Origin: Bursaphelenchus xylophilus
Lineage: Eukaryota; Nematoda; Chromadorea; Rhabditida; Aphelenchoididae
Reading direction: 5' to 3'
DNA length: 64,000 bases
NCBI GenBank assembly: GCA_904066235.2
Contig: CAJFCV020000003.1
Location: 3,100,001 to 3,164,000, forward strand
The translations under genes were made by a program, and so were the position numbers. Below the pieces are notes generated by a model. That model was not told the DNA's origin, did not search any database, and was given only the letters and a program-made list of their open reading frames with translations. Positions 8,958 through 18,049 of this stretch are shown one piece after another; position 1 is the first letter of the stretch, and each line of letters opens with the position of its first letter.

Positions 8958-9836
8958 CAGGGTGGTTCAGCCGAAGCTTCCATCCTTATTTCAAGTATTT
9001 CTCCACGGATAATGCACCAATTTTTATAAAATTTATATCAAATTGAAGCTCAGGTACCCCATTTTTTGTCCACGAAGTATGACAGTTCCAAGTTCACGGA
9101 GGCTCCCGTAGTGACCTTTCAGATTTTCATTCCAAATTTTAGAGCCCGAAATCGGTGAAACTTGGAAAATTTTTGCAATGATTTTCAATTGAGTTTCTCG
9201 GACTTAGAAAATGTTTGGATTTCCGGTAAAGACAAAGTCGCCAAATTCGATGAAATTTTTTTAAACAAGTAAGGTTCACAGAAGTACCAAGTGCCTAAAA
9301 AGCATATTTCAATCTGGCGAGGTACTAAATCGAACGAATGAAAAGGAAAGCTCTTTTCACGGGCAATCTGGGCCTCAAAACTTGTTATTTATCTTCGGGG
9401 TACATGTCGTCATGCATGTAGACAGTCTCACCCATTTGTTCGCATTTTAAAAAATTTTTATTAACAAAGCCTGTTACCCCAGAACACAAGATCAATGCCT
9501 TGAAAATTAATTACGAGTATTCCGTTCACTGCCGTCAATTTTTTCAGCTTCTTCTAGATAGCTTATTTAGCCAAAGACTCGAATATTTTCCGTACGAGAA
9601 CTCAATTGAAAATCATTGCAAAAATTTTCCAAGTTTCACCGATTTCGGGCTCTAAAATTTGGAATGAAAATCTGAAAGGTCACTACGGGAGCCTCCGTGA
9701 ACTTGGGACTGTCATACTTCGTGGACAAAAAATGGGGTACCTGAGCTTCAATTTGATATAAATTTTATAAAAATTGGTGCATTATTCGTGGAGAAATACT
9801 TGAAATAAGGATGGAAGCTTCGGCTGAACCACCCTG
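8958..9836. mobile_element. TA-flanked (mariner-type) foldback element
   Basis: 879 bp flanked by TA (8956-8957, 9837-9838) with inverted repeats of about 250 bp starting CAGGGTGGTTCAGCCGAAGC and including ATCGGTGAAACTTGGAAAA. The arms are nearly identical (GGATAATGCACC against GAATAATGCACC). The 9205-9590 core has no coding frame. TA duplication and CAGGGTG-type ends fit the Tc1/mariner superfamily; non-autonomous. Confidence 0.9.
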
Positions 9837-10357
9837 TACAGAGGGTCGGTTTGAGACAGAGTCGAGCCTCAAGCCTTCCATTCCTAAATCCTTTGCCGTC
9901 CAACCCTGGTAGAAGCATGAGTCAAAGGGACAGAAACTGTTTATAATCTACAAGCTTTGCCATCGGTCGCTGTTGATTATACTTACGGGCATATTGCGGG
10001 ACAGGATTTCATATTCGAAGAACTCCAAGATGACGTAAAATATGCGGTATTTGGCGCGAGTTTACAACGTTTCTTCAAAGAAGGAACCAGATTTTTGATT
10101 ACCACCGATGGAGTCGGCTCATACATTTGGTAAGAGGTCTTTGAGTGTAGTAAGCAGTTTACAGTTCAACTGAGGAATTCGAGCGCCTCTTTGACTGAGG
10201 ATTAAAAGTCCTTTGCCAACAAGAACACAAAGATCGATGTAATCCAGAAAGCCCAGACTACTGTGTGGATAGTATGAGTTACGAAGAAAACAGGGTCGAC
10301 CAGCTGGGGGTAACACTCACGCACAGCGTTTCTAGCTTTTGGAAACAAGTACTAGTC

Positions 10358-10581
10358 GGCGCAAAAAGTCTTTGGAATTTTTCGCGGCCCCCAAATCTCG
10401 TCGCACCCCGAAATGTCGATTTGTCGCTGAGAAAAATGGGAATCGCGCGCGACAATAAGGCAAAATCAACAAGATTGCACAGTGCAAAAGCACTTTTCGG
10501 CTCGGATGCACTGTGCAAAAGCACTTTTCGGGTTCATGCACAGTGCGGAGTCGCAGAAAATTCCAAAGACTTTTTGCGGCC
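10358..10581. mobile_element. MITE-like inverted-repeat element
   Basis: About 224 bp bounded by inverted repeats GCAAAAAGTCTTTGGAATTT (left) and its inverse (right), both flanked by CGCGG/GCGGC-type sequence. No coding capacity. It encloses the tandem repeat at 10475-10550. Clear target duplications are not seen. Confidence 0.6.
10475..10550. repeat. Short tandem repeat, about 31-bp unit
   Basis: Two full units of TGCAC(A/T)GTGCAAAAGCAC plus TTTTCGG, and a third partial unit (ATGCACAGTGCGG). The palindromic TGCACAGTGCA core recalls the GTGCACC repeats at 397-552 and 27300-27380, though overall similarity is not shown. Confidence 0.6.
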
Positions 10582-11321
10582 AGCTTCATTTTTAGCTATC
10601 CTATTCCTCTTTCAAAGCCTACTCGTTGCAAAAACACACATCTTCACACTCTCAACGCCCTGTCCGACAATCAACCCTTCTTCAATCATGCAAAAGAACG
10701 AATTTCCTGAAGTCAACATGGAGTTGGTGCAACATAAGTAATGTCAATCTGCTCAAACTGGCCAGGGTTTCACAGCCAAAAACACGCTTCAAATTTTCGG
10801 TGGGAGAGAAAAACCTCACTGCAGGTTAGGGTCAATTCTCTCCCTCAATATTTTGTCTCTCGAAAAAATTATTTTTATTCTTGTTCGGTGTTATAACAAC
10901 ATGTTGCGAGACTATTTTATCTACGAAGGTGAGCTGCAAAGTGATCAAGTAAGTTAGCATTAGTGAGAGGAGGTGTTGTTTTTCATTTGACACTAAAAAA
11001 GTTCATTTTATTTCAGGGAAGGATGCAGAATTTGTCCAATCGCAAAGCGAGTCTTTCATGGCCATGGATAATGTAAGTGCGCTTATCTTGTAACGGAGTT
11101 GACAACACAAATTGGGGATAACCTAGAGGAGACCTTATTGTTTCGTTCTGAATAAAAATAGAACCAAACGGGTGCAAAGGTTACCCGTTACAAGCGTTTT
11201 CGGAACTTTTCTCTAATTCGTCGGCCTTTGCTAATGCCTACGATTCCTTGGCTAATGATGCCCATGTCAGTAAAAATACAATACCCGTTGTTTTAAAACG
11301 AATTATAAACGCAATAGAATC

Positions 11322-11626
11322 TGTCACGACTTCGCGTGAGAATTTGCATATTCCCACGGAATGACCGACAAATTGGTATAAAAGGAAGAGAAATCGCCAA
11401 TTAAGATCAGAATTAATTTGTGGTTTGTCTTTATTTCCCGGTTGGTTGTGTCCAATAAAATCTATTTCTATTTGTCTATTGTTTGTCTACGGTCACATCG
11501 TCTGGAGTCAACAGCGTGAGTTCACATTTGTCTTGTTAGATTGCGTCTCCGAGTTAGGTAGGAGCAACTAGTGTAGCGGGCGAGTCAAGCGGGCCCTCAA
11601 TCACGAATCATACTCAAGTTGTGACA
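11322..11626 (+). repeat. 5' LTR
   Basis: TG...CA ends; TATA box GGTATAAAAGGA at about 11373-11384 and polyadenylation signal AATAAA near 11455. Identical by eye to 14254-14558. A likely tRNA primer-binding site (TGGCGACCACC) starts at 11627, directly after the LTR. Confidence 0.92.
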
Positions 11627-14271
11627 TGGCGACCACCACGCGTAATCTCTCTTCTTCACCCCAGCTCGCCTCTCGACTAGTTGATCTGTCCGTAGCTGAT
11701 AGCCGGAGCGTCTCTCCCCCAATTTCTCCTGTTGTTCGTAATTCCACTCAAATTAGACGGAATATTACGACCAGGCTCAATCAGTTGATTCGAGATTTCC
11801 CCTCTCTTGTTTCTATCCTTCAATCGATTAGTGCACTCGAGACCCCCCGTGATGACTTCGTCGATCCCAATATTTCGGAATATTCAGATTTTCCTAGAGA
11901 TTTGGAGTATTTCCAAGATCGCATTGATATAATTGATCAGCAATTGATCAAGTGGGACGAAATTATTGAAGAATTGTCATTGGTTGATATTGAGGCTTCT
12001 GTACTCGAGGAGGGCGTCAAAAACAAATATTTCGAGGATCATCAATTGGACACTCACTTGGGAAAGTTTCGTCATCTTTGTCGATCTGGTTTATTGCATT
12101 CTAGGAGACTCCAGTTAGTAATTCCTGGGCAGAGAAGTAGTAGTCTCACCACTTGTATTTCCCCGACTTCTCGTCGTCAGTCCCCGGTCATGCAGCGTGC
12201 GTTCACTCCAGACCAGCACTTTTTTCACGACGAGCTCCCTGAACCACAATTTCCTCGTCAGAGTGCATTCCGACCAACTCGTGATCCCCAGGTACAGAAT
12301 GGGCCATCGTTCCATCCATCTCAGGCTCCCGCTAGAAATCCGTTTTTGAATCGTCCATTTCCTGTTCGTCCATCCCCTCCAGAGAATTCGTGTAGTGTTC
12401 CGTATCAGAAACTTCCGAAATTCGATGAAATTCCCTTGTTTAGTGGTGATCTCACTGCCTTCAAGCCATTTTGGGATTATTTTGAGCCAAGAATTCATCT
12501 TGTTCCTGCCCCCGCCTATGAGAAAATGATTAGGCTTCAGCATGCTTTGAAAGGAGGTTCTGCTGCGTATATTGTGGAGAATCGTGCTCGCACTCTTGAA
12601 GATTATGAGTCAGTTATTACCATTTTGACCACTAGATATCTCGATCAATCGAAAATTGAAGATTTCCTCGAATTCGAATTGTTGGCCATTTCTCCTCCAA
12701 TTCATGATGATTCTCGGTCGTTGCTCGAATTTGCTGATAAGATTGACACGTTCAAGTCCCGATTCAGGCATAATCGTAGTGAAATTCCTAGAAACGTAGT
12801 CAAGAAGTTGTTCTATAAGCTAGACACTGAGACTAGACGTCATGCTACTTTGAGAAGTTCAGTCAAAGGATATGACTTGAACAATGTAGATGAGTTTCTC
12901 AAGTTTTTATATGAGTTGGCTGCTGAAACAGAGAAATGGTTTTTCGCGCCAGGAAAGGAGAACGTGAAACCTCACACTCGTTCCAATCCCGTTGTCACTC
13001 CAAAGAATCACTTTCGTATTCATGGTAGCGTAGATACTCCTTCTGGTTGTCCTTTTTGTTCCGAAAATCACAAGGCCAGTGATTGTTCCAAGGTGAAATC
13101 GTATGATGCTCGAATGCAGTCATTGAAATTCCAAAGAAAATGTTATCGGTGTTTAAATCCAAATCATTTGTCCTCAGCTTGTGAGAAAGAGTTTTCTTGT
13201 GAAAAGTGTGGAAAGAATCACCATACTTTTATGTGCCCTCCTCGAAGAGATCCTCCCGTCATCAGTCCTAGTAATTCAGTCCCAGTCGGCGACTCAGAGT
13301 CGAATGCTTTGTGCTTTACTATTATGAGTAAAAGCGAGCCTCCCCCAGTGTTTTCAAGCCAAGTCGGCACCAAATTTTGTATGCTATCGGTTAATTGTCA
13401 GTGTTCTGAGTCCGTCCCTCCGAATCCAGTGAATTTGTTTGTGGATTGCGGTTCGGACATCAATTTTATGAAGAAATCCGCTGTGATCTCGGATATCCCC
13501 CTTGTATTTGATCGAAGTTTAATTGTGTCAAGTTTCCATGGATCTATTAGAGTCAAGTCTTGTCGTTTGAATGTTGTTTTTAGCCCAAATGAGAATCAGA
13601 GATTCAATTTTGTTCCCGTTGTTTCCCCTAACCCAGTTGGTTTTACTGTTCATGTTGTAGATGATACGTTGTTTGAGCGTTTGAAAGGTTCTCGGTTCTC
13701 TAGAGAGGTTGATGTTATTTTAGGAGTTGATGCCATGATGGCGCTCCAATTTTCGGTGACCGAGTATCGGAGTGATGCTGGTTATCAACTTGTCAAAACG
13801 AGTCTTGGTTATTTTGAGGCGGGATCCCGTTGTCCTTTTACCCAATTGCATCCCACCAATATTGTTCCTCCTCCGTTATGTCCTATTGTTTGTAAGGAGC
13901 CTATCGTTGGCATTTCTAACCCGTGTTCTCCTGTGGCCAAGGAACAGTTTAGTGCTCCGGATCTTGCTGTGATTCCGGATGCTGTCCCTGTGTCTCACGC
14001 CTTGATTAGTCGTCAAATTGACCCTCCACAACGCATGTTTTCCTCTCCCTGTCAAGATTTGAAGAGAAGAATCTTGGTCAATGGTCACATGATCGATTAT
14101 GGACCCAAGTTACCATTCAAGTTCACTGGAGATGACCCGCCCACGATGAGAAAGCGCGATGGTACCAATGGCCAGAAGGAGACCAAAGATGTGGCGCGCC
14201 CCCCGGAGATCGCATCAGGCCAGCTGATGGAGAAGAGCAAGTGGCCCCCGGAGTGTCACGACTTCGCGTGA
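11626..14271 (+). CDS. Gag-protease polyprotein of Bel/Pao-type element
   Basis: One open frame of 881 codons. Residues about 255-400 (from PKFDEIPLFSGDLTAFKPFW through YLDQSKIEDFLEFE) match the Gag-like DUF1759 region of Pao elements. Three zinc knuckles follow near residues 474, 505 and 524 (CPFCSENHKASDC, CYRCLNPNHLSSAC, CEKCGKNHHTFMC). A DUF1758-type aspartic protease region begins near 600 (FVDCGSDINFM); its catalytic triad reads D-C-G where D-S/T-G is usual. The frame runs past a deletion joint, through the polypurine region, and stops inside the 3' LTR at 14271. The ATG uses the last base of the LTR and overlaps the primer-binding site. Its likely role is packaging of the element's RNA. 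Confidence 0.85.
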   Translation: MATTTRNLSSSPQLASRLVDLSVADSRSVSPPISPVVRNSTQIRRNITTRLNQLIRDFPSLVSILQSISALETPRDDFVDPNISEYSDFPRDLEYFQDRIDIIDQQLIKWDEIIEELSLVDIEASVLEEGVKNKYFEDHQLDTHLGKFRHLCRSGLLHSRRLQLVIPGQRSSSLTTCISPTSRRQSPVMQRAFTPDQHFFHDELPEPQFPRQSAFRPTRDPQVQNGPSFHPSQAPARNPFLNRPFPVRPSPPENSCSVPYQKLPKFDEIPLFSGDLTAFKPFWDYFEPRIHLVPAPAYEKMIRLQHALKGGSAAYIVENRARTLEDYESVITILTTRYLDQSKIEDFLEFELLAISPPIHDDSRSLLEFADKIDTFKSRFRHNRSEIPRNVVKKLFYKLDTETRRHATLRSSVKGYDLNNVDEFLKFLYELAAETEKWFFAPGKENVKPHTRSNPVVTPKNHFRIHGSVDTPSGCPFCSENHKASDCSKVKSYDARMQSLKFQRKCYRCLNPNHLSSACEKEFSCEKCGKNHHTFMCPPRRDPPVISPSNSVPVGDSESNALCFTIMSKSEPPPVFSSQVGTKFCMLSVNCQCSESVPPNPVNLFVDCGSDINFMKKSAVISDIPLVFDRSLIVSSFHGSIRVKSCRLNVVFSPNENQRFNFVPVVSPNPVGFTVHVVDDTLFERLKGSRFSREVDVILGVDAMMALQFSVTEYRSDAGYQLVKTSLGYFEAGSRCPFTQLHPTNIVPPPLCPIVCKEPIVGISNPCSPVAKEQFSAPDLAVIPDAVPVSHALISRQIDPPQRMFSSPCQDLKRRILVNGHMIDYGPKLPFKFTGDDPPTMRKRDGTNGQKETKDVARPPEIASGQLMEKSKWPPECHDFA

Positions 14272-14558
14272 GAATTTGCATATTCCCACGGAATGACCGA
14301 CAAATTGGTATAAAAGGAAGAGAAATCGCCAATTAAGATCAGAATTAATTTGTGGTTTGTCTTTATTTCCCGGTTGGTTGTGTCCAATAAAATCTATTTC
14401 TATTTGTCTATTGTTTGTCTACGGTCACATCGTCTGGAGTCAACAGCGTGAGTTCACATTTGTCTTGTTAGATTGCGTCTCCGAGTTAGGTAGGAGCAAC
14501 TAGTGTAGCGGGCGAGTCAAGCGGGCCCTCAATCACGAATCATACTCAAGTTGTGACA
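14254..14558 (+). repeat. 3' LTR
   Basis: Same 305-bp sequence as 11322-11626, including the TATA box and AATAAA. It is preceded by purine-rich GGAGAAGAGCAAG and followed by AATC, the target duplication. Confidence 0.92.
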
Positions 14559-14645
14559 AATCCTTCCAAATTTGATGCGCACGCGGTTTACTCAACTTTT
14601 AATAAATTAAGCTAACAAGAACTTGTTTCCTCTTCAAAGATTCTC

Positions 14646-15436
14646 TCAAATCTTCTTGATGTCCGTCTTCTTGTAGTTGCAGACCTTTCCATCGCCGTCT
14701 TGTCCGAAAACATATTGATGATTGACCTTTGGAAGGGTCTCATCGTTTACTCCTTGGGTGTCTTGGCAGATTGAGGTTACAGATCCGGAGACTTGAACGT
14801 TCTTCAGCACCGCGGTGTCACCATAATTTCCGTTAATAGCGGCCAAAGTAAGAGCTGGTCCGGTAACTTTAACGGTGTCAATGATCACATGACGGTCGTA
14901 CTTTCCATTGTTGTAGCAGTTGCCGCAAGAACGGTAGAGTTTTCCCATGTCTTCTCCCTGAAAAGGTTGAATTTCTTTTTGAAAACACTTACCAAGAAGT
15001 TCTTGATGGTCAAGGTGCCTCCTCCATTGTGCTGGAAGACTTTGTCATGAGCTTTCTTCGCACCGCCTCCAGTTACGCTGTACACAGCACCCTTTTCTCC
15101 CAAGAAGGTCGCGGCGTCCTCTCCGACATCTTCCCACCAGACATTCACGATCTTACAGCTGCTATTGCAGTGGATTCCGTCGGCCGCTGGAGCCCCAATG
15201 ACTAGATTTTGGATGGTGGCGCCCTCGCCCAGTAGGAAAATTGGCGGCTGTCCTTCTTCAATGCCTCCATCGGCGAAGCCGGAGACGTAACGCTCCATTT
15301 TGCCATCGAAGACAGAGCCGGCTTTCACTTCGATCGTCTTGGGCGCCTTTTGCGTTGTCTTCGGACTGGGCCAAGTGCCGAATTGGGCCGAAACGTGGGC
15401 CGCGAGGAAGAGAACAGTGAGGGAAATAGTCTTCAT
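14646..15436 (-). CDS. Pectate lyase family 3 (PL3), copy 3, intact
   Basis: Exon 1 is 15436-14993 (148 codons) and exon 2 is 14957-14646 (103 codons plus TGA), with a 35-bp GT-AG intron; 251 aa. The signal peptide is MKTISLTVLFLAAHVSA. Conserved PL3 blocks are present: PAADGIHCNSSCKI, NVWWEDVGEDAATFLG, DKVFQHNGGGT, YRSCGNC. It is near-identical to copy 4, with which it stands head-to-head 1.04 kb apart, and differs from copies 1 and 2 by scattered substitutions (PSPKTTQK for PNPKSTQK, GAPAADG for SYPAADG). A secreted pectate-cleaving lyase is expected. Its 3' flank is cut by the LTR element ending at 14558. Confidence 0.95.
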
Positions 15437-15470
15437 ATTGAAATGTGTAGATGAGAAGAGCGTAGGTCGG

Positions 15471-15525
15471 CTTAAATAAAGGCATAACGTTATCCGTTCG
15501 TTCCGACTTCTCTATTTGGCCAGCT
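15471..15525 (-). promoter_or_regulatory. PL3 copy 3 promoter: conserved distal box and TATA-like site
   Basis: On the minus strand AGCTGGCCAAATA (15525-15513) ends 77 bp before the ATG, followed by TTTATTTAAG (15480-15471) about 35 bp before it. Confidence 0.6.
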
Positions 15526-16385
15526 TTGTAATATTAGAGTTCATTCGGTTTTTCTTGAAACGTATCGCAAAAGCGTTTTTTCACAGTGCACTGCAGTGTC
15601 TAACCCGCAACTATTTTTTTTTTGAACAATGTTTCACAAACACAGACGTCGACAAACACCTGTGGAAAACGCCAAAATTTGTCGGTTGGGTGATGCTTGA
15701 TCCTAATTTTTTTAAGCAGGGGTTTACGATTTGTGCGTTTTAGGCTTTGGCCACGTAGACCCAATTTCAAGTATTACAAAGTAATAATCACAAGACATGG
15801 CTTCGAGTTTATTGTATAACATGTATAGCTAGATTGGAGGGAAGGGATTCGAGGCAGACGGCTGAAGAGGCGTGAAACACATCATTCTACGCACAGAGCT
15901 CAAAAGGAGGTACCTTCTGGTCTACTCTGCTTACAAGAAGGAACAGGCATAATGCCCCTTGTCACATCATCTTTTTCCTCAAGGTCCGCGTTCTCGGTTG
16001 CCCTCTTCGAAAGATGTTGGTGCCTTATTCATCCAGTTTCCCTGATGGCGCAGGTGTACTCTTCGTTAGGTGGCTTCTTTGCACCAAATCTTCTGAAGGT
16101 TAAACCGAATGCCAAGAATTTTACATTGCCTGACAATGAGCGCTTTTCTTGGAGTATGGAAAGTTGTGTGATCGCTTCGAAATACGAACTTTTCGGAACG
16201 CACCTACTTTTGTGTATTGCCTCGACCTTCAAATGACAAAATAAAAAACGAGGTGAATAGCCGATCATTGAAGACGAAAGGTAATAAACTTTAACGTCAC
16301 AGCTGGCCAAATAGAGGTTAGGCACTGTGAAAAAATACTTTTTGATACGCTTCAAGGCAAACCATAATGAACCCTGATATGACAA

Positions 16386-16440
16386 GGCTGGCCAAATAGA
16401 GAAGTCGGAACGAACGGCTAACGTTATCCCACTATTTAAA
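16386..16440 (+). promoter_or_regulatory. PL3 copy 4 promoter: conserved distal box and TATA-like site
   Basis: GGCTGGCCAAATA (16386-16398) ends 77 bp before the ATG at 16475, with ACTATTTAAA at 16431-16440. Same spacing as in copies 2 and 3. Confidence 0.6.
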
Positions 16441-16474
16441 CCGACCTACGCTCTTCTCATCTACACATTTCAAT

Positions 16475-17265
16475 ATGAAGACTATTTCCCTCACTGTACT
16501 CTTCCTCGCAGCCCACGTTTCGGCCCAATTCGGCACTTGGCCCAGTCCGAAGACAACGCAAAAGGCGCCCAAGACGATCGAAGTGAAAGCCGGCTCTGTC
16601 TTCGATGGCAAAATGGAGCGCTACGTCTCCGGCTTCGCCGATGGGGGCATTGAAGAAGGACAGCCCCCAATTTTCCTACTGGGCGAGGGCGCCACCATCC
16701 AAAATCTAGTCATTGGGGCTCCAGCGGCCGACGGAATCCACTGCAATAGCAGCTGTAAGATCGTGAATGTCTGGTGGGAAGATGTAGGAGAAGACGCCGC
16801 GACCTTCTTGGGAGAAAAGGGTGCTGTGTACAGCGTTACTGGAGGCGGTGCGAAGAAAGCTCACGACAAAGTCTTCCAGCACAATGGAGGAGGCACCTTG
16901 ACCATCAAGAACTTCTTGGTAAGTGTTTTCAAAAAGAAATTCAACCTTTTCAGGGAGAAGACATGGGAAAACTCTACCGTTCTTGCGGCAACTGCTATAA
17001 CAATGGAAAGTACGACCGTCATGTCATCATTGACACCGTTAAAGTTACCGGACCAGCTCTTACTTTGGCCGCTATTAACGGAAATTATGGTGACACCGCG
17101 GTGCTGAAGAACGTTCAAGTCTCCGGATCTGTGACCTCAATCTGCCAGGACACCCAAGGAGTTAACGACGAGACCCTTCCAAAGGTCAATCATCAATATG
17201 TTTTCGGACAAGACGGCGATGGAAAGGTCTGCAACTACAAGAAGACGGACATCAAGAAGATTTGA
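16475..17265 (+). CDS. Pectate lyase family 3 (PL3), copy 4, intact
   Basis: Exons 16475-16918 (148 codons) and 16954-17265 (103 codons plus TGA), intron 35 bp with GTAAGT and TTTTCAG; 251 aa. The protein appears the same as copy 3: signal peptide MKTISLTVLFLAAHVSA, NVWWEDVGEDA, DKVFQHNGGGT, YRSCGNC, C-terminal KVCNYKKTDIKKI. It is the mirrored partner of copy 3 in inverted duplication 2. Its uninterrupted 3' flank (17266 to about 17530) shows what the copy-3 flank looked like before the LTR element arrived. Secreted pectate lyase, probably acting outside the worm on plant or fungal-associated pectin. Confidence 0.95.
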
Positions 17266-17364
17266 GAGAATCTTTGAAGAGGAAACAAGTTATTGTTAGT
17301 TTAATTTATTAAAATTTCAGTAAACCGCATGCGCATAAAATTTGAAAGGATTCTATTGCATTTA

Positions 17365-17860
17365 TTACGGTAACCTAGTATGTATTATATCGGTAGAAAG
17401 TATAATACATGTAGCCATTAATTTTGTTTTAAAATTACGGGCGTTGTTTTTGTTGACACGGGCATTATTAGCCAATGACCGTAGGCACGTTTGCACCCGT
17501 TTGTTTCTACATCCACTGCTGCTTTCTTGGAAATCTGCGTCAATCTTTTCAAATAATCGGCATCTTCCACATCTATGTCGTTTAAGCTGGCGGTAATCGT
17601 CACTCTGGGCGAAATTGATTGTACAGGAAACCTGCACGATTTTTCTAGCCAAAGCCTCCTTCCCATGCCGTTTATGTCTCTCATGTTTTCATCTGCATAT
17701 TCCATTGATTGGAATACTGTTCGAAATACAAGTTCTGTTGTTTCTCCACTGACAACGGCTCAACCTTGCACGGGACAATCTGCCGTTCGCCGTATGACAG
17801 CTCCATCAAAACGATTACTTGTTGGGAGATCGCCTAAAAATTTAAGATTTTTTGTTGTTG
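17365..17860 (-). pseudogene. Remnant of the unrecognised gene family (copy 3), 3' of PL3 copy 4
   Basis: On the minus strand the open frame 17705-17418 reads MEYADENMRDINGMGRRLWL, VTITASLNDIDVEDADYLKR, then ETNGCKRAYG. Just after AYG a one-base deletion relative to the copy at 11160-11320 shifts the frame; the other frame continues with LANNARVNKNNARNF, matching SLANDAHVSKNT. Upstream the same frame extends to about 17860 (NRFDGAVIRR, CPVQ) with one TGA at 17762-17760. The hydrophilic, compositionally normal sequence suggests a former gene, now broken. The family is not recognised. The plus-strand frame at 17575-17943 is judged its shadow. Confidence 0.35.
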
Positions 17861-18049
17861 TTGATCAGACATGTCTAATTTATTATGAAGTAGCAGAGCA
17901 ACTAAATATGAAATTACAGAAATTCGACGGCCAAGTCGGGTAATGAGGACTGCCTAGGGCTTGTTGTTCGTCAAGCTGAATTTGAACTCTATACATCTCA
18001 TAAGGAAAGAGTCCACAAATTTTCTGTAAATTTTGCAGACAGCTAGGGC

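Larger units (their letters stand above)
9921..11320 (+). pseudogene. Decayed multi-exon gene of unrecognised family (copy 2)
   Basis: Several open segments with splice-like borders suggest an old gene. The first (9921-10129) includes VDYTYGHIAGQDFIFEEL and TRFLITTDGVGSYI, then GTAAGAG. The next begins after TTTACAG at about 10162 (STEEFERLFD, a TGA, then Cys-containing LKVLCQQ, DRCNPESPDYCVDS) and ends near 10310 at GTAACA. Later pieces are KTRFKFSVGEKNLTA (10779-10825) and, across GAAG/GTGAGC and TTTCAG, DYFIYEGKDAEFVQSQSESF (to about 11071). Near 11190-11300 the SAFANAYDSLANDAHVS block matches copies at 1109-1348 and 17400-17530. It points at PL3 copy 3 but is separated from it by the LTR element. 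I do not recognise the product. One in-frame stop and a MITE in the middle suggest decay. Confidence 0.3.
11322..14558 (+). mobile_element. Bel/Pao-type LTR retrotransposon, internally deleted and recent
   Basis: The two LTRs (11322-11626 and 14254-14558, 305 bp each) look identical by eye and begin TGTCACGAC and end GTTGTGACA. A 4-bp AATC duplication flanks the element. The interior holds one Gag-protease frame and no reverse transcriptase, RNase H or integrase, so movement would need a helper element. The paralogous arm next to PL3 copy 4 has the uninterrupted site (AAAGGATTCTATTGC at about 17345-17358), which confirms the boundaries. LTR identity implies a young insertion. Confidence 0.9.
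15437..16474. other. Bidirectional PL3 intergenic region, inverted at both ends
   Basis: About 160 bp at each end are mirrored (15437 to about 15600 and 16474 to about 16315): promoter box, TATA-like site, CGTTCGTTCCGACTTCTC and CACAGTGCxxTAACC. So duplication 2 extends past the start codons. The central 15600-16315 is not mirrored and holds no supported gene; the open frames there are short and featureless. An extra AGCTGGCCAAATA occurs at 16301-16313. Confidence 0.7.

Noticed and set aside
12115..12543. 142-codon minus-strand frame
   Set aside because: Lies wholly inside the Gag frame on the other strand; a shadow with no family features.
17575..17943. 122-codon plus-strand frame
   Set aside because: Opposite strand of the more coding-like copy 3 remnant; residues show no domain.
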